A stretch of 9,220 bases of DNA from Acetobacteraceae bacterium (GCA_019237355.1 JAFAHH010000979.1:1-9220), one strand, 5' to 3'; numbered from the stretch's first letter, positions 1-7,215 are shown. The notes: generated by a model not told the origin, from the letters alone. Made by a program: numbers and translations.

Positions 1-506
1 TTGACGGCCTGCTTGCAGCCTATTTGAGTCTTCCAGAAAGGCTACGCGCCCGCATCCCATTGGTAGTCTCGGGCGGAAGCGGCTGGGGCAAGATCTTAAC
101 TAGTCAGCTCGCTGAGCGGGCCCGCGCTTCGGGGGAGCTTCGACTGCTCGGGCATGTGGAAGACGAGGCCCTCGCTGCCCTTTATAGTCGCTGCACGGCC
201 TTCGCCTTCCCCAGCTTTTACGAGGGCTTCGGCCTTCCAGTCATTGAGGCCATGGCATGCGGCGCACCCGTAATTGCTGCTGGAACCACCGCAGTCGGCG
301 AGACCGCAGGCGATGCTGCCCTGCTGATCGACCCGGCCGAACCTGCTGCAATCGAGGAGGCACTGCGGCGGGTGATCGAGGATGATGCTGCGGCAAACGC
401 GCTGAGAGAGCGCGGGCTGGCCCGCGCGGCCCAGTTTACCTGGGATGCGACGTTCGACCGGGTTGTCGGGGCCTGGCGGCAGGCGCTGGTGGAGAACGGC
501 CTATGA
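1..506 (+). CDS. Glycosyltransferase family 4 (GT-B fold), C-terminal part, truncated by the window edge
   Basis: The frame is open from base 3 to the TGA at 504-506. It reads DGLLAAYLSLPERLRARIP before the first possible start, a TTG at 24, so that TTG is internal and the gene begins upstream. What remains is the nucleotide-sugar-binding half of a GT-B enzyme. It has the VVSGGSGWGK strand and loop, a GHVEDEALAALYSRC segment (the usual 'steps down to the acceptor' helix), and FPSFYEGFGLPVIEAMACG. The last contains the E-x7-E pair of GT4 enzymes, with Glu codons at 222-224 and 246-248. By family knowledge it transfers a sugar from an activated donor at the cytoplasmic face of the membrane during polysaccharide or O-antigen synthesis. 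Donor and acceptor cannot be read from the sequence. The next gene on the same strand opens about 90 bp later and is also glycan-related in character. Confidence 0.9.
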   Translation, partial: DGLLAAYLSLPERLRARIPLVVSGGSGWGKILTSQLAERARASGELRLLGHVEDEALAALYSRCTAFAFPSFYEGFGLPVIEAMACGAPVIAAGTTAVGETAGDAALLIDPAEPAAIEEALRRVIEDDAAANALRERGLARAAQFTWDATFDRVVGAWRQALVENGL

Positions 507-597
507 CGCGACGTGGCCCGTTAACGGCACGTTAGCCGGGTAGCATTACAAGCGCGATCGATATCGAGCAACCAGCCCACTTACCGGTCCCGTCATC

Positions 598-2913
598 ATG
601 GCCTCTGCCCTGCGTCCGCTAGCGCGCGATGACCTCAGGTTGAAGCCATCATGCTCGAGCCACCGCGCCCTAGAGCGGGATGATTTCAGGTCATCCCGGT
701 CTCGGTGCTTGGTTTTCGGGGCGGGATTCAAGCTTTCCGACGATCGGGACCCTAATCCCGGACCTCCATTCTGGGGCGTAAAATCGGGCCCGCTGCTCGC
801 CAATGGGGAACCCGAGTCCGCCTCAAGCCATGGCGCCCTAAAGGCGTTGGGCAAAAACCGGGACCTGGTCGTCTTCGCCCTATTTGCTGCAGCGTTATGC
901 GGGCTCGCAATTTTACGCGGCCCGGATGCAAGCTGGGACCTTCGCAATTATCATATTTACAATGCGTATGCCGTGCTGAACCATCGGTTCGGTTACGACC
1001 TGTTCCCCGCGCAACTGCAAACCTTCCATGCCCCCATTCTGGACGTGCTGTATGAGAGCGCACGCATAGCCTTCAATGCGCACCCGAAGGCCCTGAGCGC
1101 CCTGCTCGCTTTGCCCCACGCCGTCGCAGCGTTTCTCGCCTATCGGATTACTTTGCTATTTGTCCCGTCCTCGCTGCCCGCACGGGAATTACTGGCGTTT
1201 GTAACGGTTGTTATCGGCGCGTCAGGAGCTGCCGGCCTTCCCACTTTGGCCAGCCCAGCAAGCGAAATGGTCCCGGGCTGCTATGCACTGGCAGCGCTGT
1301 TGATCGTGCTGAAGGACCTAGGCAGCCGGCACGGGTGGCGGAAAACCATTTCCGCCGGGCTGCTCCTCGGCATCGCTGCGGGTTTCAAGCTCACTGCGGT
1401 TCCCTACTGTATCGGCGTGATTGCGGCCTGGACACTCTGCAGCCCACGAACGTTTCCGGAGCGCGTTACCGGAACCCTCATTTTCGTGGGAGCCTTCCTG
1501 CTCGGCGCAGCACTGATTGCCGGCCCGTGGTGGTTGGGACTTTATCGTGAGTACGGCAACCCCCTGTTCCCCTATTTCAACGCACTATTTCGCTCGTCAC
1601 TGCTTCATCCAGTCAACATTTCCGACGGCCGGTTCAGGCCTTCAGGGGTGCTACAGGCGTTACTCTATCCGTTCTTCTGGGCGCTTAACCCTAAGACCTA
1701 CGTCGCCGAGCTCCCGATTCGGGATGCCCGGTTCGCCCTCGCCTATACCACCGTCGCGGCCTGTGCTTTGCAACAAATCATCGGGTGGCGGTGCGCTAGA
1801 TTTGCCAGCGAATTGGGGTCACGATCGCCGGACAGCCTGAATCGCGCTCTCAAAACTGAACCCCCCGAGCTTGACAACTTCGATCTGAAGTCATCATGCG
1901 CTGAAGCGCGATGGCTCGAGGCGGAATCGCCGGAAAGCCTGCATCGCGCGCTAAATACTGCAACCCTAGAGCTTGACGACTTCGATCTGAAGTCATCATG
2001 CTCTAGGACGGCAAATCGGACGGCTCCCTTCTTCATCTGCTTCTTTGCGCTCTCCTTTTGCCTATGGGAGGCAGAGTTCTCGATTTTCCGCTACCTCGCC
2101 CCGCTCGAGCTTCTATGCGGGCTTCCCATCTTGCTCGCCCTGATCCCGCTGCGAGCACGGCTTCCACTTATACCATCCAATATGAGTTCGGACTTACTTC
2201 GTGATGCCCAGCGAAGCCCGAGCATCCGCGGTTTCCTTTCAATAGCTCCGAATTGGATGGCCGAAACATTGCCGGGTCCAAACCCGGGGGCGGCCAGGAC
2301 GGACAGGTCCATACGCTTGCCCTTTGGTATTACGTGGAACCGCTCTGGCTGTTTGTTGGCGAGCCGATTCGCCCGCTGGTGGATGTGTGTTGCATCCACT
2401 GCAGCGGGATCGGGTCTACGCCGTACCCGCTACGGGCTTCACACGACCCTTGCCGCGCTTTGCTGCGGCCTATCGGCCTGGACTATTGCTCCAGACTGGG
2501 GCCATGCGGCCGCCTCGAAATTAGCGGCGGATGTTCATTTTCCCGAGATCGCGGCCGATAGCCTCGTGATCCTGCTTGATCCCGCACCGATGGCTTATGT
2601 CGCGGCATTCGCGCCGCCGCAAATCCGATTTGTCGGCGTGAACAACAACTTGGTCCATCCAGGCCGCGGCGAGCCACTCGAGAGTATTGCGCGAATCGCG
2701 ATTGCGACCCACCCTGGCCCCTTATGGGGCCTGCTCAGCACCGAGCTTGCGCCGGGAGTCTCAGAGGCCACACTCGAATATTATGGCTTGCACCGCGAGG
2801 GGAAATGCCAGCCGGTCAGCTCAAACTTGGACAACAACGCCATCCTCGCCTGCCCTTTGCGGCGCGCGCATCCAGATCAGAGCCGGCGGTCCACCCTGAT
2901 CCCGCTCGCCTGA
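598..2913 (+). CDS. Polytopic membrane protein, GT-C glycosyltransferase-like, with in-frame repeat insertions
   Basis: The open frame encodes up to 771 residues with about ten hydrophobic segments, near residues 90-106, 164-190, 197-213, 228-238, 252-280, 292-316, 380-397, 479-490, 505-520 and 616-630. WDLRNYHIYNAYA follows the first helix. An acidic residue in the first external loop is typical of GT-C transferases, and GNPLFPYFN, FSIFRYLAPLE and NNNLVHPG look like conserved blocks of an uncharacterised membrane family. A role in moving lipid-linked sugars is inference only. The start is doubtful. The ATG at 598 has no clear ribosome site, and residues 8-52 are encoded by a palindromic repeat. 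The TTG at 847, just before KNRDLVVFAL, would give about 688 residues and begin directly at the first membrane helix, but its AAGG is very close. Residues 404-470 and about 525-608 are hydrophilic and look like inserted repeat sequence. The 3' end overlaps the convergent glycosyltransferase gene by 37 bp. Confidence 0.72.
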   Translation: MASALRPLARDDLRLKPSCSSHRALERDDFRSSRSRCLVFGAGFKLSDDRDPNPGPPFWGVKSGPLLANGEPESASSHGALKALGKNRDLVVFALFAAALCGLAILRGPDASWDLRNYHIYNAYAVLNHRFGYDLFPAQLQTFHAPILDVLYESARIAFNAHPKALSALLALPHAVAAFLAYRITLLFVPSSLPARELLAFVTVVIGASGAAGLPTLASPASEMVPGCYALAALLIVLKDLGSRHGWRKTISAGLLLGIAAGFKLTAVPYCIGVIAAWTLCSPRTFPERVTGTLIFVGAFLLGAALIAGPWWLGLYREYGNPLFPYFNALFRSSLLHPVNISDGRFRPSGVLQALLYPFFWALNPKTYVAELPIRDARFALAYTTVAACALQQIIGWRCARFASELGSRSPDSLNRALKTEPPELDNFDLKSSCAEARWLEAESPESLHRALNTATLELDDFDLKSSCSRTANRTAPFFICFFALSFCLWEAEFSIFRYLAPLELLCGLPILLALIPLRARLPLIPSNMSSDLLRDAQRSPSIRGFLSIAPNWMAETLPGPNPGAARTDRSIRLPFGITWNRSGCLLASRFARWWMCVASTAAGSGLRRTRYGLHTTLAALCCGLSAWTIAPDWGHAAASKLAADVHFPEIAADSLVILLDPAPMAYVAAFAPPQIRFVGVNNNLVHPGRGEPLESIARIAIATHPGPLWGLLSTELAPGVSEATLEYYGLHREGKCQPVSSNLDNNAILACPLRRAHPDQSRRSTLIPLA
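619..752 (-). repeat. Palindromic repeat element, copy A (inverted), at the 5' end of the membrane-protein frame
   Basis: There are two imperfect palindromes, 619-659 (13 of 19 arm positions pair) and 670-704 (about 13 of 18). They are followed by a tail at about 705-752. The stretch 654-752 aligns with the reverse complement of copy B: both begin CTCGAGCCA(C/T)CGCGC and run through GATGA(T/C)TTCAG. Both end with GCGATTCA-type and CGATCG(G/T)GAC-type blocks in the same order, apart from a few bases missing near 690. The copy therefore lies in the opposite orientation to B and C. It could be an ordinary intergenic repeat upstream of the real start (TTG 847) or an insertion into the coding region. 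Confidence 0.75.
1824..1925 (+). repeat. Palindromic repeat element, copy B (first of a tandem pair), inside the coding region
   Basis: This 102-bp unit begins ATCGCCGGACAGCCTG and is followed immediately by copy C, which begins ATCGCCGGAAAGCCTG at 1926. Bases 1867-1899 match 1969-2001 with a single difference. The period of 102 bp is 34 codons, so the membrane-protein frame is unbroken, and the encoded peptides are also repeated (SPDSLNRALK against SPESLHRALN, then LDNFDLKSSC against LDDFDLKSSC). The palindromic core here (1864-1904) keeps its left arm, but the distal right arm has diverged into GCGCTGAAGCGCG. Confidence 0.85.
1926..2007 (+). repeat. Palindromic repeat element, copy C, with the best-preserved palindrome
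   Basis: This is the second, shorter unit of the tandem pair. It ends at a 41-bp palindrome (1966-2006) that opens and closes with CTAGAGC / GCTCTAG. The 19-base arms pair at 16 positions around a 3-base centre (ATC). The palindrome is the 3' boundary of the repeat block; normal hydrophobic coding sequence (FFICFFALSFCLW) resumes about 25 bp later. In the protein the B and C copies fill a loop between two predicted membrane helices. Confidence 0.85.
2173..2408. repeat. Cluster of inverted repeats inside the coding region, possibly a second kind of inserted element
   Basis: Three inverted repeats lie within 236 bp. First, CCATCCAAT plus TTCGGA at 2173-2192 pairs with TCCGAATTGGATGG at 2247-2260, with a 6-base insertion in the left arm. 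Second, CCGGGT at 2272-2277 pairs with ACCCGG at 2282-2287 across a 4-base loop. Third, there is a strong hairpin at 2372-2408: CCCGCTG then GTGGATG pair with CATCCAC and CAGCGGG, with a 7-base loop and a 2-base bulge. The peptide from this stretch is hydrophilic and unlike the membrane segments on either side, and the frame stays open. Whether the whole stretch is one mobile repeat is inference. Confidence 0.5.
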
Positions 2914-5900
2914 AAGAGCGACTCTGTCAATGCCCCGACTGAGAAACGGTGCCGCGCATAGGCAAGCGCGTTGGCTGATTGCCGCCTCCAAAGCGCGTCA
3001 TCCTGAAGCAAATCGCAGACCGCATCGGCAAAGGCTGACGCCTCACTCGCGACCACGGCCGCACGCTCGACGAGCGGCAAGCCTTGTGCACCGACGGGCG
3101 TTGAGACCGCAGGAACCCCCTCCCGCAGCGCCTCGACCATTTTGAGTTTGATCCCGGCACCAAATCGTAACGGGACCACCGCAACACGAGCCTTCGCATA
3201 GAGGCCGCGCAATTCGGCTTCTGGCACATTAGGCGCGAGGGAGATCCACTCCGATTGCAAAGCTTTTATGCGGCCGGTGGGATGCGAGCCTGCAATCCAG
3301 AGATGGGCGGAAGGCACGCGCCTGCGGACCAAGGGCAACACCTCCCCTACCAGCCAAAGCACCGCATCTTCGTTTGGCGGATGGGCGAACCCGCCCACCA
3401 TGATCATCCCCGCATCCGGCGGCGGTTCTCGCTCCGGCGCGAAGACATCGAAGCAATAGGGCACGACCGAGCGGGAAAGCACATCCGGCTCCAGCCGCAG
3501 CACTTCAGCAGCCTCATCGTCCGAGGGGTGCAAGACCACGTCGGCGCGGCGCCAGAGCGCGCGTTCCGTCACCTGCATCCGGTCTGCCTCCGCCTGCATT
3601 GCCGGATCGCCCTTGACCGCAGCCTGAGCTTGTAAGCGCGCAAAATGAAGATCGTGACCGTAGTAGATCACCTTCGCTGCGCTATGCTGGCGCACGGCAT
3701 CGATGTAGCCGGCCGCAACTGTTGGCCGGCTCAGCATGACATAATCCAGGGCCGCCCCTTCCTCGGCGATCCATTCCGAAAAGCGTGGCGTGAGGGGTCC
3801 GTAGAACACCTCGACGCCAAGTTCCTGCAGCGCCTCCGTATAACCCGGAGTTTGATTGAGATTGTCTGGCCAGAACTTAACGACCAGCCCAGCCTCCAGG
3901 AGCGCGCGGACGAAACAATACATCGTGCGCGAGCCAGCATCTCGGTCTGGTTCGGGAACGAGGTGATCGACGATCAACAAAACTGGCCGGGTCTTTGCGC
4001 GATCCCGCGCCCGCAGAACGCTGCCGCCGGGCGCGACGTGATCCCGCGCCAAAACTTTCCCCCAGCGCTCGTTGAAAATCGTCTGATTAGTAATCTGGTG
4101 GGCTTTCACCCCGCTGGTTACATCAGTCCCGTGCGAGACGCCTTCGAAGTGAATGACCTGCGACGCCGGCTGATACAGCACCTTCAATCCTTGTTCACGC
4201 AACCGGAATGCCAGATCGGAGTCTTCGAAATAGGCCGGAGCGTAGCGCTCATCGAAGCCACCCAGCTCGTTGAAGACCTGTCGTCGCACCAGCAGCGACG
4301 CACCCGAGCAGTAATCCGCCTCGCGCACGTAATTGAACCAGGGCTTCTCAGGATCGTCTCCCCGGCCATAGTTCCATCCAGAGCCATCAGACCAAATAAT
4401 TCCGCCGGCTTCCTGCAATGTCCCATCGGGATAGAGAAGCTTCGATCCCACCGCTCCCGTATCAGGACGGTTGCGCATGAGCGCTAACATGGAATCCAGC
4501 CAGCCCGGCTGCACTTGCGTATCGTTATTTAGGAACAGCAGTAACTCGCCGCGAGCGCTCTTTGCCGCGCGGTTGCAGTTGCGCAGAAAACCCATGTTCT
4601 CTTTCTCAAGGCGCAACACCAGCCCGGGGATGGATTTAAGCTGGGCAAGGTTTGGGTCAGCTGATGCGTCATCCGCCACGATTACCTCGGTTCGGGCCTT
4701 CGGCGGATAGGCGGCGATCGCCCCCAGGCACCGCAGCGTGTGATCGACCTTACCATAGGTCGGGATGACGACGGACACTTCGGGCTGCTCATGCCGCGGG
4801 ACGCGGAAATTGGCCGGCACGAAGGCCTGAACCATCAGCGGCTGGCGATCGAGCTGCGGAGCCGGATCAATGATCCCGGCCGGCTGCACCCGTCCCCTAG
4901 TAACACGGGCGGCCCGGCCGGCGAGGCGAACGGCCCGGCGCACATGGCCAAAGACTCGCGGATTGCGATCGGCAAACCGCCGCACCGGCTCGATACTCCG
5001 CCAAACCGTGCTCGACTCGATTCGCTCGAGCTTCCCCGCCAGCTCGCGAACCTGCCCCCGCAATTCCGATTCCCGCCGGCGGGCCGATGCTTGCTCCTGC
5101 CCCAACACACCACGCAGAATCTCAGCCTCCCGCCTCGTATCTTCGCGCAATGACTCTAAAGCCCCACGGGCACGATAAAGGGCTTCTCGCAATGCTTCGA
5201 TTTCGCGCGAAGCTGGGTCAGTTTCTAGCGCAAGGCGGTTCGCCGTGCCAACCACTTCAGTGTTCCGGCACCGCGGCGGTTTCAGCTTGAGGGCGTACTC
5301 AATCTCCAGCGCCCGGCAAATCTCACTGAATGCATCGTCGGAGCCGAGCCCTTGCTCTCCTTCCCATGTTTTCAAGCGATCGACGAGGTCGTAGATAGTT
5401 CGCAACAACGCAACCGCGGCCGTGTAGCCAGTTCCCTCTCCGCCAGACCGCCCCATCCAGTGATCCAGTCGCGCATGGGCGAATTCAGCAAGGCTTTGGC
5501 ATTCATCCGCCACGCGGTCGCGATCTGGTTGCGAGGTATAGCGGTTGGTTTTATCCAGCCATTGCGCCACATCTCGATGCGAGAGATGGTGCAAACAGAC
5601 GCGCGACTCTATTGGTACCAGGAAGACCCGCTCGGATCGAAAGCTCACTCCGTCATGAACAGTGGGAGTAAAGGCAATGGCATCCCGCCGAAAAAAGCGC
5701 GGCTGATGTTCGGGCCAATAGTAGGCGCGCTCATCGTGCACACCCAAAATGTAATGGCGGGAAGGAAGCAAATAAATATCCGCGCGCGGGGCCTCAAGCT
5801 CGTGCTCAATGAACCGGGCCGCCTCAACGCTTAGGCATTCATCATCGTCTAAGTAAAGAATCCAGTCGTGCGTGCACTCCGAAACTGCATAAGCGCGACT

Positions 5901-6095
5901 CTCCTCCACCGTCGGCGACCATGGGACCGAAATGATCCGGTCAGCCAATCCCGCCGCGATCGAAGTAGCGCCATCACTCGATGATTTATCGACGACAAGG
6001 ACTTCATCGGCGAAAGAAAGCGCGCGCAAACATGTTCCAATAATCTCCGCACGGTTGTAAGAAAGTACAACCGCAGTTAGCTTGGCCCGATCCAT
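2877..6095 (-). CDS. Three-domain glycosyltransferase (GT2, coiled coil, GT2, GT4)
   Basis: The protein has about 1072 residues. Domain 1 (about 1-250) is a WaaE-like GT2 domain, with LTAVVLSYNRAE, DEVLVVDKSSSDG and the metal-binding YLDDDE. Residues about 290-356 form a heptad-like charged stretch (REIEALREALYRARGALESL onward) that ends at STVWRSIEPVRRF. Domain 2 (about 438-656) is a second GT2 domain with EVSVVIPTYG, ADDAS, FLNNDTQ (DxD-type) and YFEDSDLAFRLREQG. Domain 3 (about 700-1072) is GT-B/GT4-like, with GGFAHPPNEDA, LWIAGSHP and FGAGIKLKMVEALREGVP. All three look intact, so one polypeptide probably adds several sugars to a surface polysaccharide at the cytoplasmic membrane; substrates are unknown. 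The ATG at 6095-6093 is preferred. A TTG at 6113 adds six residues but has no ribosome site, while GAGAA lies about 12 bases before the ATG. The gene follows minE in the same direction with a gap of about 41 bp. Confidence 0.9.
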   Translation of the reverse strand: MDRAKLTAVVLSYNRAEIIGTCLRALSFADEVLVVDKSSSDGATSIAAGLADRIISVPWSPTVEESRAYAVSECTHDWILYLDDDECLSVEAARFIEHELEAPRADIYLLPSRHYILGVHDERAYYWPEHQPRFFRRDAIAFTPTVHDGVSFRSERVFLVPIESRVCLHHLSHRDVAQWLDKTNRYTSQPDRDRVADECQSLAEFAHARLDHWMGRSGGEGTGYTAAVALLRTIYDLVDRLKTWEGEQGLGSDDAFSEICRALEIEYALKLKPPRCRNTEVVGTANRLALETDPASREIEALREALYRARGALESLREDTRREAEILRGVLGQEQASARRRESELRGQVRELAGKLERIESSTVWRSIEPVRRFADRNPRVFGHVRRAVRLAGRAARVTRGRVQPAGIIDPAPQLDRQPLMVQAFVPANFRVPRHEQPEVSVVIPTYGKVDHTLRCLGAIAAYPPKARTEVIVADDASADPNLAQLKSIPGLVLRLEKENMGFLRNCNRAAKSARGELLLFLNNDTQVQPGWLDSMLALMRNRPDTGAVGSKLLYPDGTLQEAGGIIWSDGSGWNYGRGDDPEKPWFNYVREADYCSGASLLVRRQVFNELGGFDERYAPAYFEDSDLAFRLREQGLKVLYQPASQVIHFEGVSHGTDVTSGVKAHQITNQTIFNERWGKVLARDHVAPGGSVLRARDRAKTRPVLLIVDHLVPEPDRDAGSRTMYCFVRALLEAGLVVKFWPDNLNQTPGYTEALQELGVEVFYGPLTPRFSEWIAEEGAALDYVMLSRPTVAAGYIDAVRQHSAAKVIYYGHDLHFARLQAQAAVKGDPAMQAEADRMQVTERALWRRADVVLHPSDDEAAEVLRLEPDVLSRSVVPYCFDVFAPEREPPPDAGMIMVGGFAHPPNEDAVLWLVGEVLPLVRRRVPSAHLWIAGSHPTGRIKALQSEWISLAPNVPEAELRGLYAKARVAVVPLRFGAGIKLKMVEALREGVPAVSTPVGAQGLPLVERAAVVASEASAFADAVCDLLQDDALWRRQSANALAYARHRFSVGALTESLFQASGIRVDRRL

Positions 6096-6136
6096 GGTCA
6101 ATTTGTTTCTCAAATAGCGAGTTGGCTAGAACGAAA

Positions 6137-6397
6137 TCAGTTAGGCACTACTACCGGTGTTGGCATCTCGATGCCGATCTCCAAGGTAGATACGGGGCTG
6201 CCGCGATCCAGCTTGATCTGTACTTTCTCGCGCTCGACCGTCACGTGCTTCGCTATCACTGTCAGGATCTCTTCCTGCAACACTGCGACGAGGTCCGATT
6301 TGCCCGCAATGGCGCGCTCGTGCGCGAGCAGGATTTGCAGCCGTTCCCGGGCGACCGGGGCGGAGCTGCGCTTTTGCAAAAAGCTGAACAGAGTCAT
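6137..6397 (-). CDS. minE: Cell division topological specificity factor MinE
   Basis: At 86 residues it matches the usual MinE length. It begins with MTLFSFLQ, the amphipathic membrane-contact segment. ARERLQILLAHERA follows, the stretch that switches from beta strand to helix when MinE binds MinD and displaces MinC. The C-terminal dimerisation domain runs through LQEEILTVIAKHV, VEREKVQIKLDRG and STLEIGIEMP. MinE stimulates the MinD ATPase at the membrane and drives pole-to-pole oscillation, which frees mid-cell for FtsZ assembly. Its ATG overlaps the minD stop by 4 bp, the arrangement expected for coupled translation, and a GGAGGG ribosome site lies inside the end of minD. Confidence 0.97.
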   Translation of the reverse strand: MTLFSFLQKRSSAPVARERLQILLAHERAIAGKSDLVAVLQEEILTVIAKHVTVEREKVQIKLDRGSPVSTLEIGIEMPTPVVVPN

Positions 6398-7215
6398 GCG
6401 ACCGCAACCCTCCGGCCGAACAGCTTACCCATAAACCCGCGTCGCTCGTGGGGCACGGTGACGGCAATGGTCTGACCTTGCAGCCGCTTCACCGCATCGA
6501 AATAGGCCCGTGCCGGGGCGCTGTTCGGATTGCTCAGGGTGATGGGTGAACCCAGGTTCGAGGCGCGCAGCACTTCCTGGCTTTCCGGGATAATGCCGAG
6601 TAGCGGGATCGACAAAATCTCGAGCACGTCCTCTGTTTTGAGCATCTCGCCGCGTAGTGCACGGGCCGGGTCGAAACGCGAGATAAGTAAATGCTTCTCG
6701 ACTCGCTCCCCCTTCTCGGCGCGCGCAGTTTTGGAGTCGAGCAGCCCGATAATCCGGTCTGAGTCGCGCACCGAGGACACTTCAGGATTGGTGACGATCA
6801 CCGCGACATCCGCGTGGTACATCGCAAGCGTAGCGCCCCGTTCGATCCCTGCGGGGCTATCGCAGACGACCCAGTCGAACTTCTCGCGCAGCTCCTCCAT
6901 CACCCGGGCGACACCTTCGGCAGTGAGCGCTTCTTTGTCGCGGGTTTGCGACGCAGGCAGCAACGATAAGGTATCGATCCGCCGGTCCCGGATCAGGGCC
7001 TGGGCGAGCTTTGCCTCCCCCTGGATCACATTGATCAGGTCGAACACCACCCGGCGCTCGGCACCCATAATCAAGTCCAGGTTGCGCAGACCAACGTCGA
7101 AATCGACCACGGCCACATTTTCTCCGCCCTGCGCGAGCGCCGCGCCGATGGCGGCCGTCGAGGTGGTCTTCCCAACGCCGCCTTTTCCAGATGTCACGAC
7201 CAAGACCTTGGCCAT
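6394..7215 (-). CDS. minD: Septum site-determining ATPase MinD
   Basis: At 273 residues it is of normal family length. The deviant Walker A motif GKGGVGKTT is at residues 10-18, with the signature Lys11 and the catalytic Lys16. VVDFDVGLRNLD at residues 36-47 contains the switch I Asp40. DSPAGIE at 119-125 is the Walker B/switch II motif. The last 18 residues (RRGFMGKLFGRR near the end) form the positively charged amphipathic helix that targets the ATP-bound dimer to the membrane. MinD recruits MinC and MinE. The ATG at 7215 follows minC by 23 bp and has a good purine-rich ribosome site. No key residue is missing. Confidence 0.98.
   Translation of the reverse strand: MAKVLVVTSGKGGVGKTTSTAAIGAALAQGGENVAVVDFDVGLRNLDLIMGAERRVVFDLINVIQGEAKLAQALIRDRRIDTLSLLPASQTRDKEALTAEGVARVMEELREKFDWVVCDSPAGIERGATLAMYHADVAVIVTNPEVSSVRDSDRIIGLLDSKTARAEKGERVEKHLLISRFDPARALRGEMLKTEDVLEILSIPLLGIIPESQEVLRASNLGSPITLSNPNSAPARAYFDAVKRLQGQTIAVTVPHERRGFMGKLFGRRVAVA
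6408..6413 (-). promoter_or_regulatory. Ribosome binding site of minE
   Basis: GGAGGG on the minus strand, about 10 bases before the minE ATG and inside the last codons of minD. It supports the 4-bp-overlap start of minE. Confidence 0.75.

Noticed and set aside
517..540. Imperfect inverted repeat just after the GT4 gene, considered as a terminator
   Set aside because: TAACG/CGTTA and CCCG/CGGG pair around a 3-base loop with an unpaired T on the left and a GC bulge on the right, but there is no T-run after it and the stem is short.
546..947. Minus-strand open frame of 133 codons over repeat copy A
   Set aside because: Its only structured part is the antisense translation of the repeat element. 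No domain or ribosome site supports it as a gene.
1824..2007. Tandem repeats considered as a CRISPR array
   Set aside because: There are only two direct units, similarity runs through the whole 102-bp period with no unique spacers, the core is a long palindrome, and no cas gene is nearby.
2253..2561. Possible frameshift in the membrane-protein gene, with another plus frame taking over
   Set aside because: The alternate frame reads LALWYYVEPLWLFVGEPIR, which looks membrane-like for a short stretch. However, the main frame stays open and returns to conserved-looking sequence (APDWGHA, NNNLVHPG) afterwards, so an insertion explains it better.
3645..4487. Plus-strand open frame of 280 codons
   Set aside because: It lies antisense to the second GT2 domain of the three-domain glycosyltransferase, whose motifs are clear in the opposite frame. 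It shows no recognisable motif; long antisense frames are common in high-GC DNA.
6101..6115. ATTTG/CAAAT inverted repeat between minE and the glycosyltransferase gene
   Set aside because: A five-pair AT-rich stem is too weak to be a terminator and is expected by chance.
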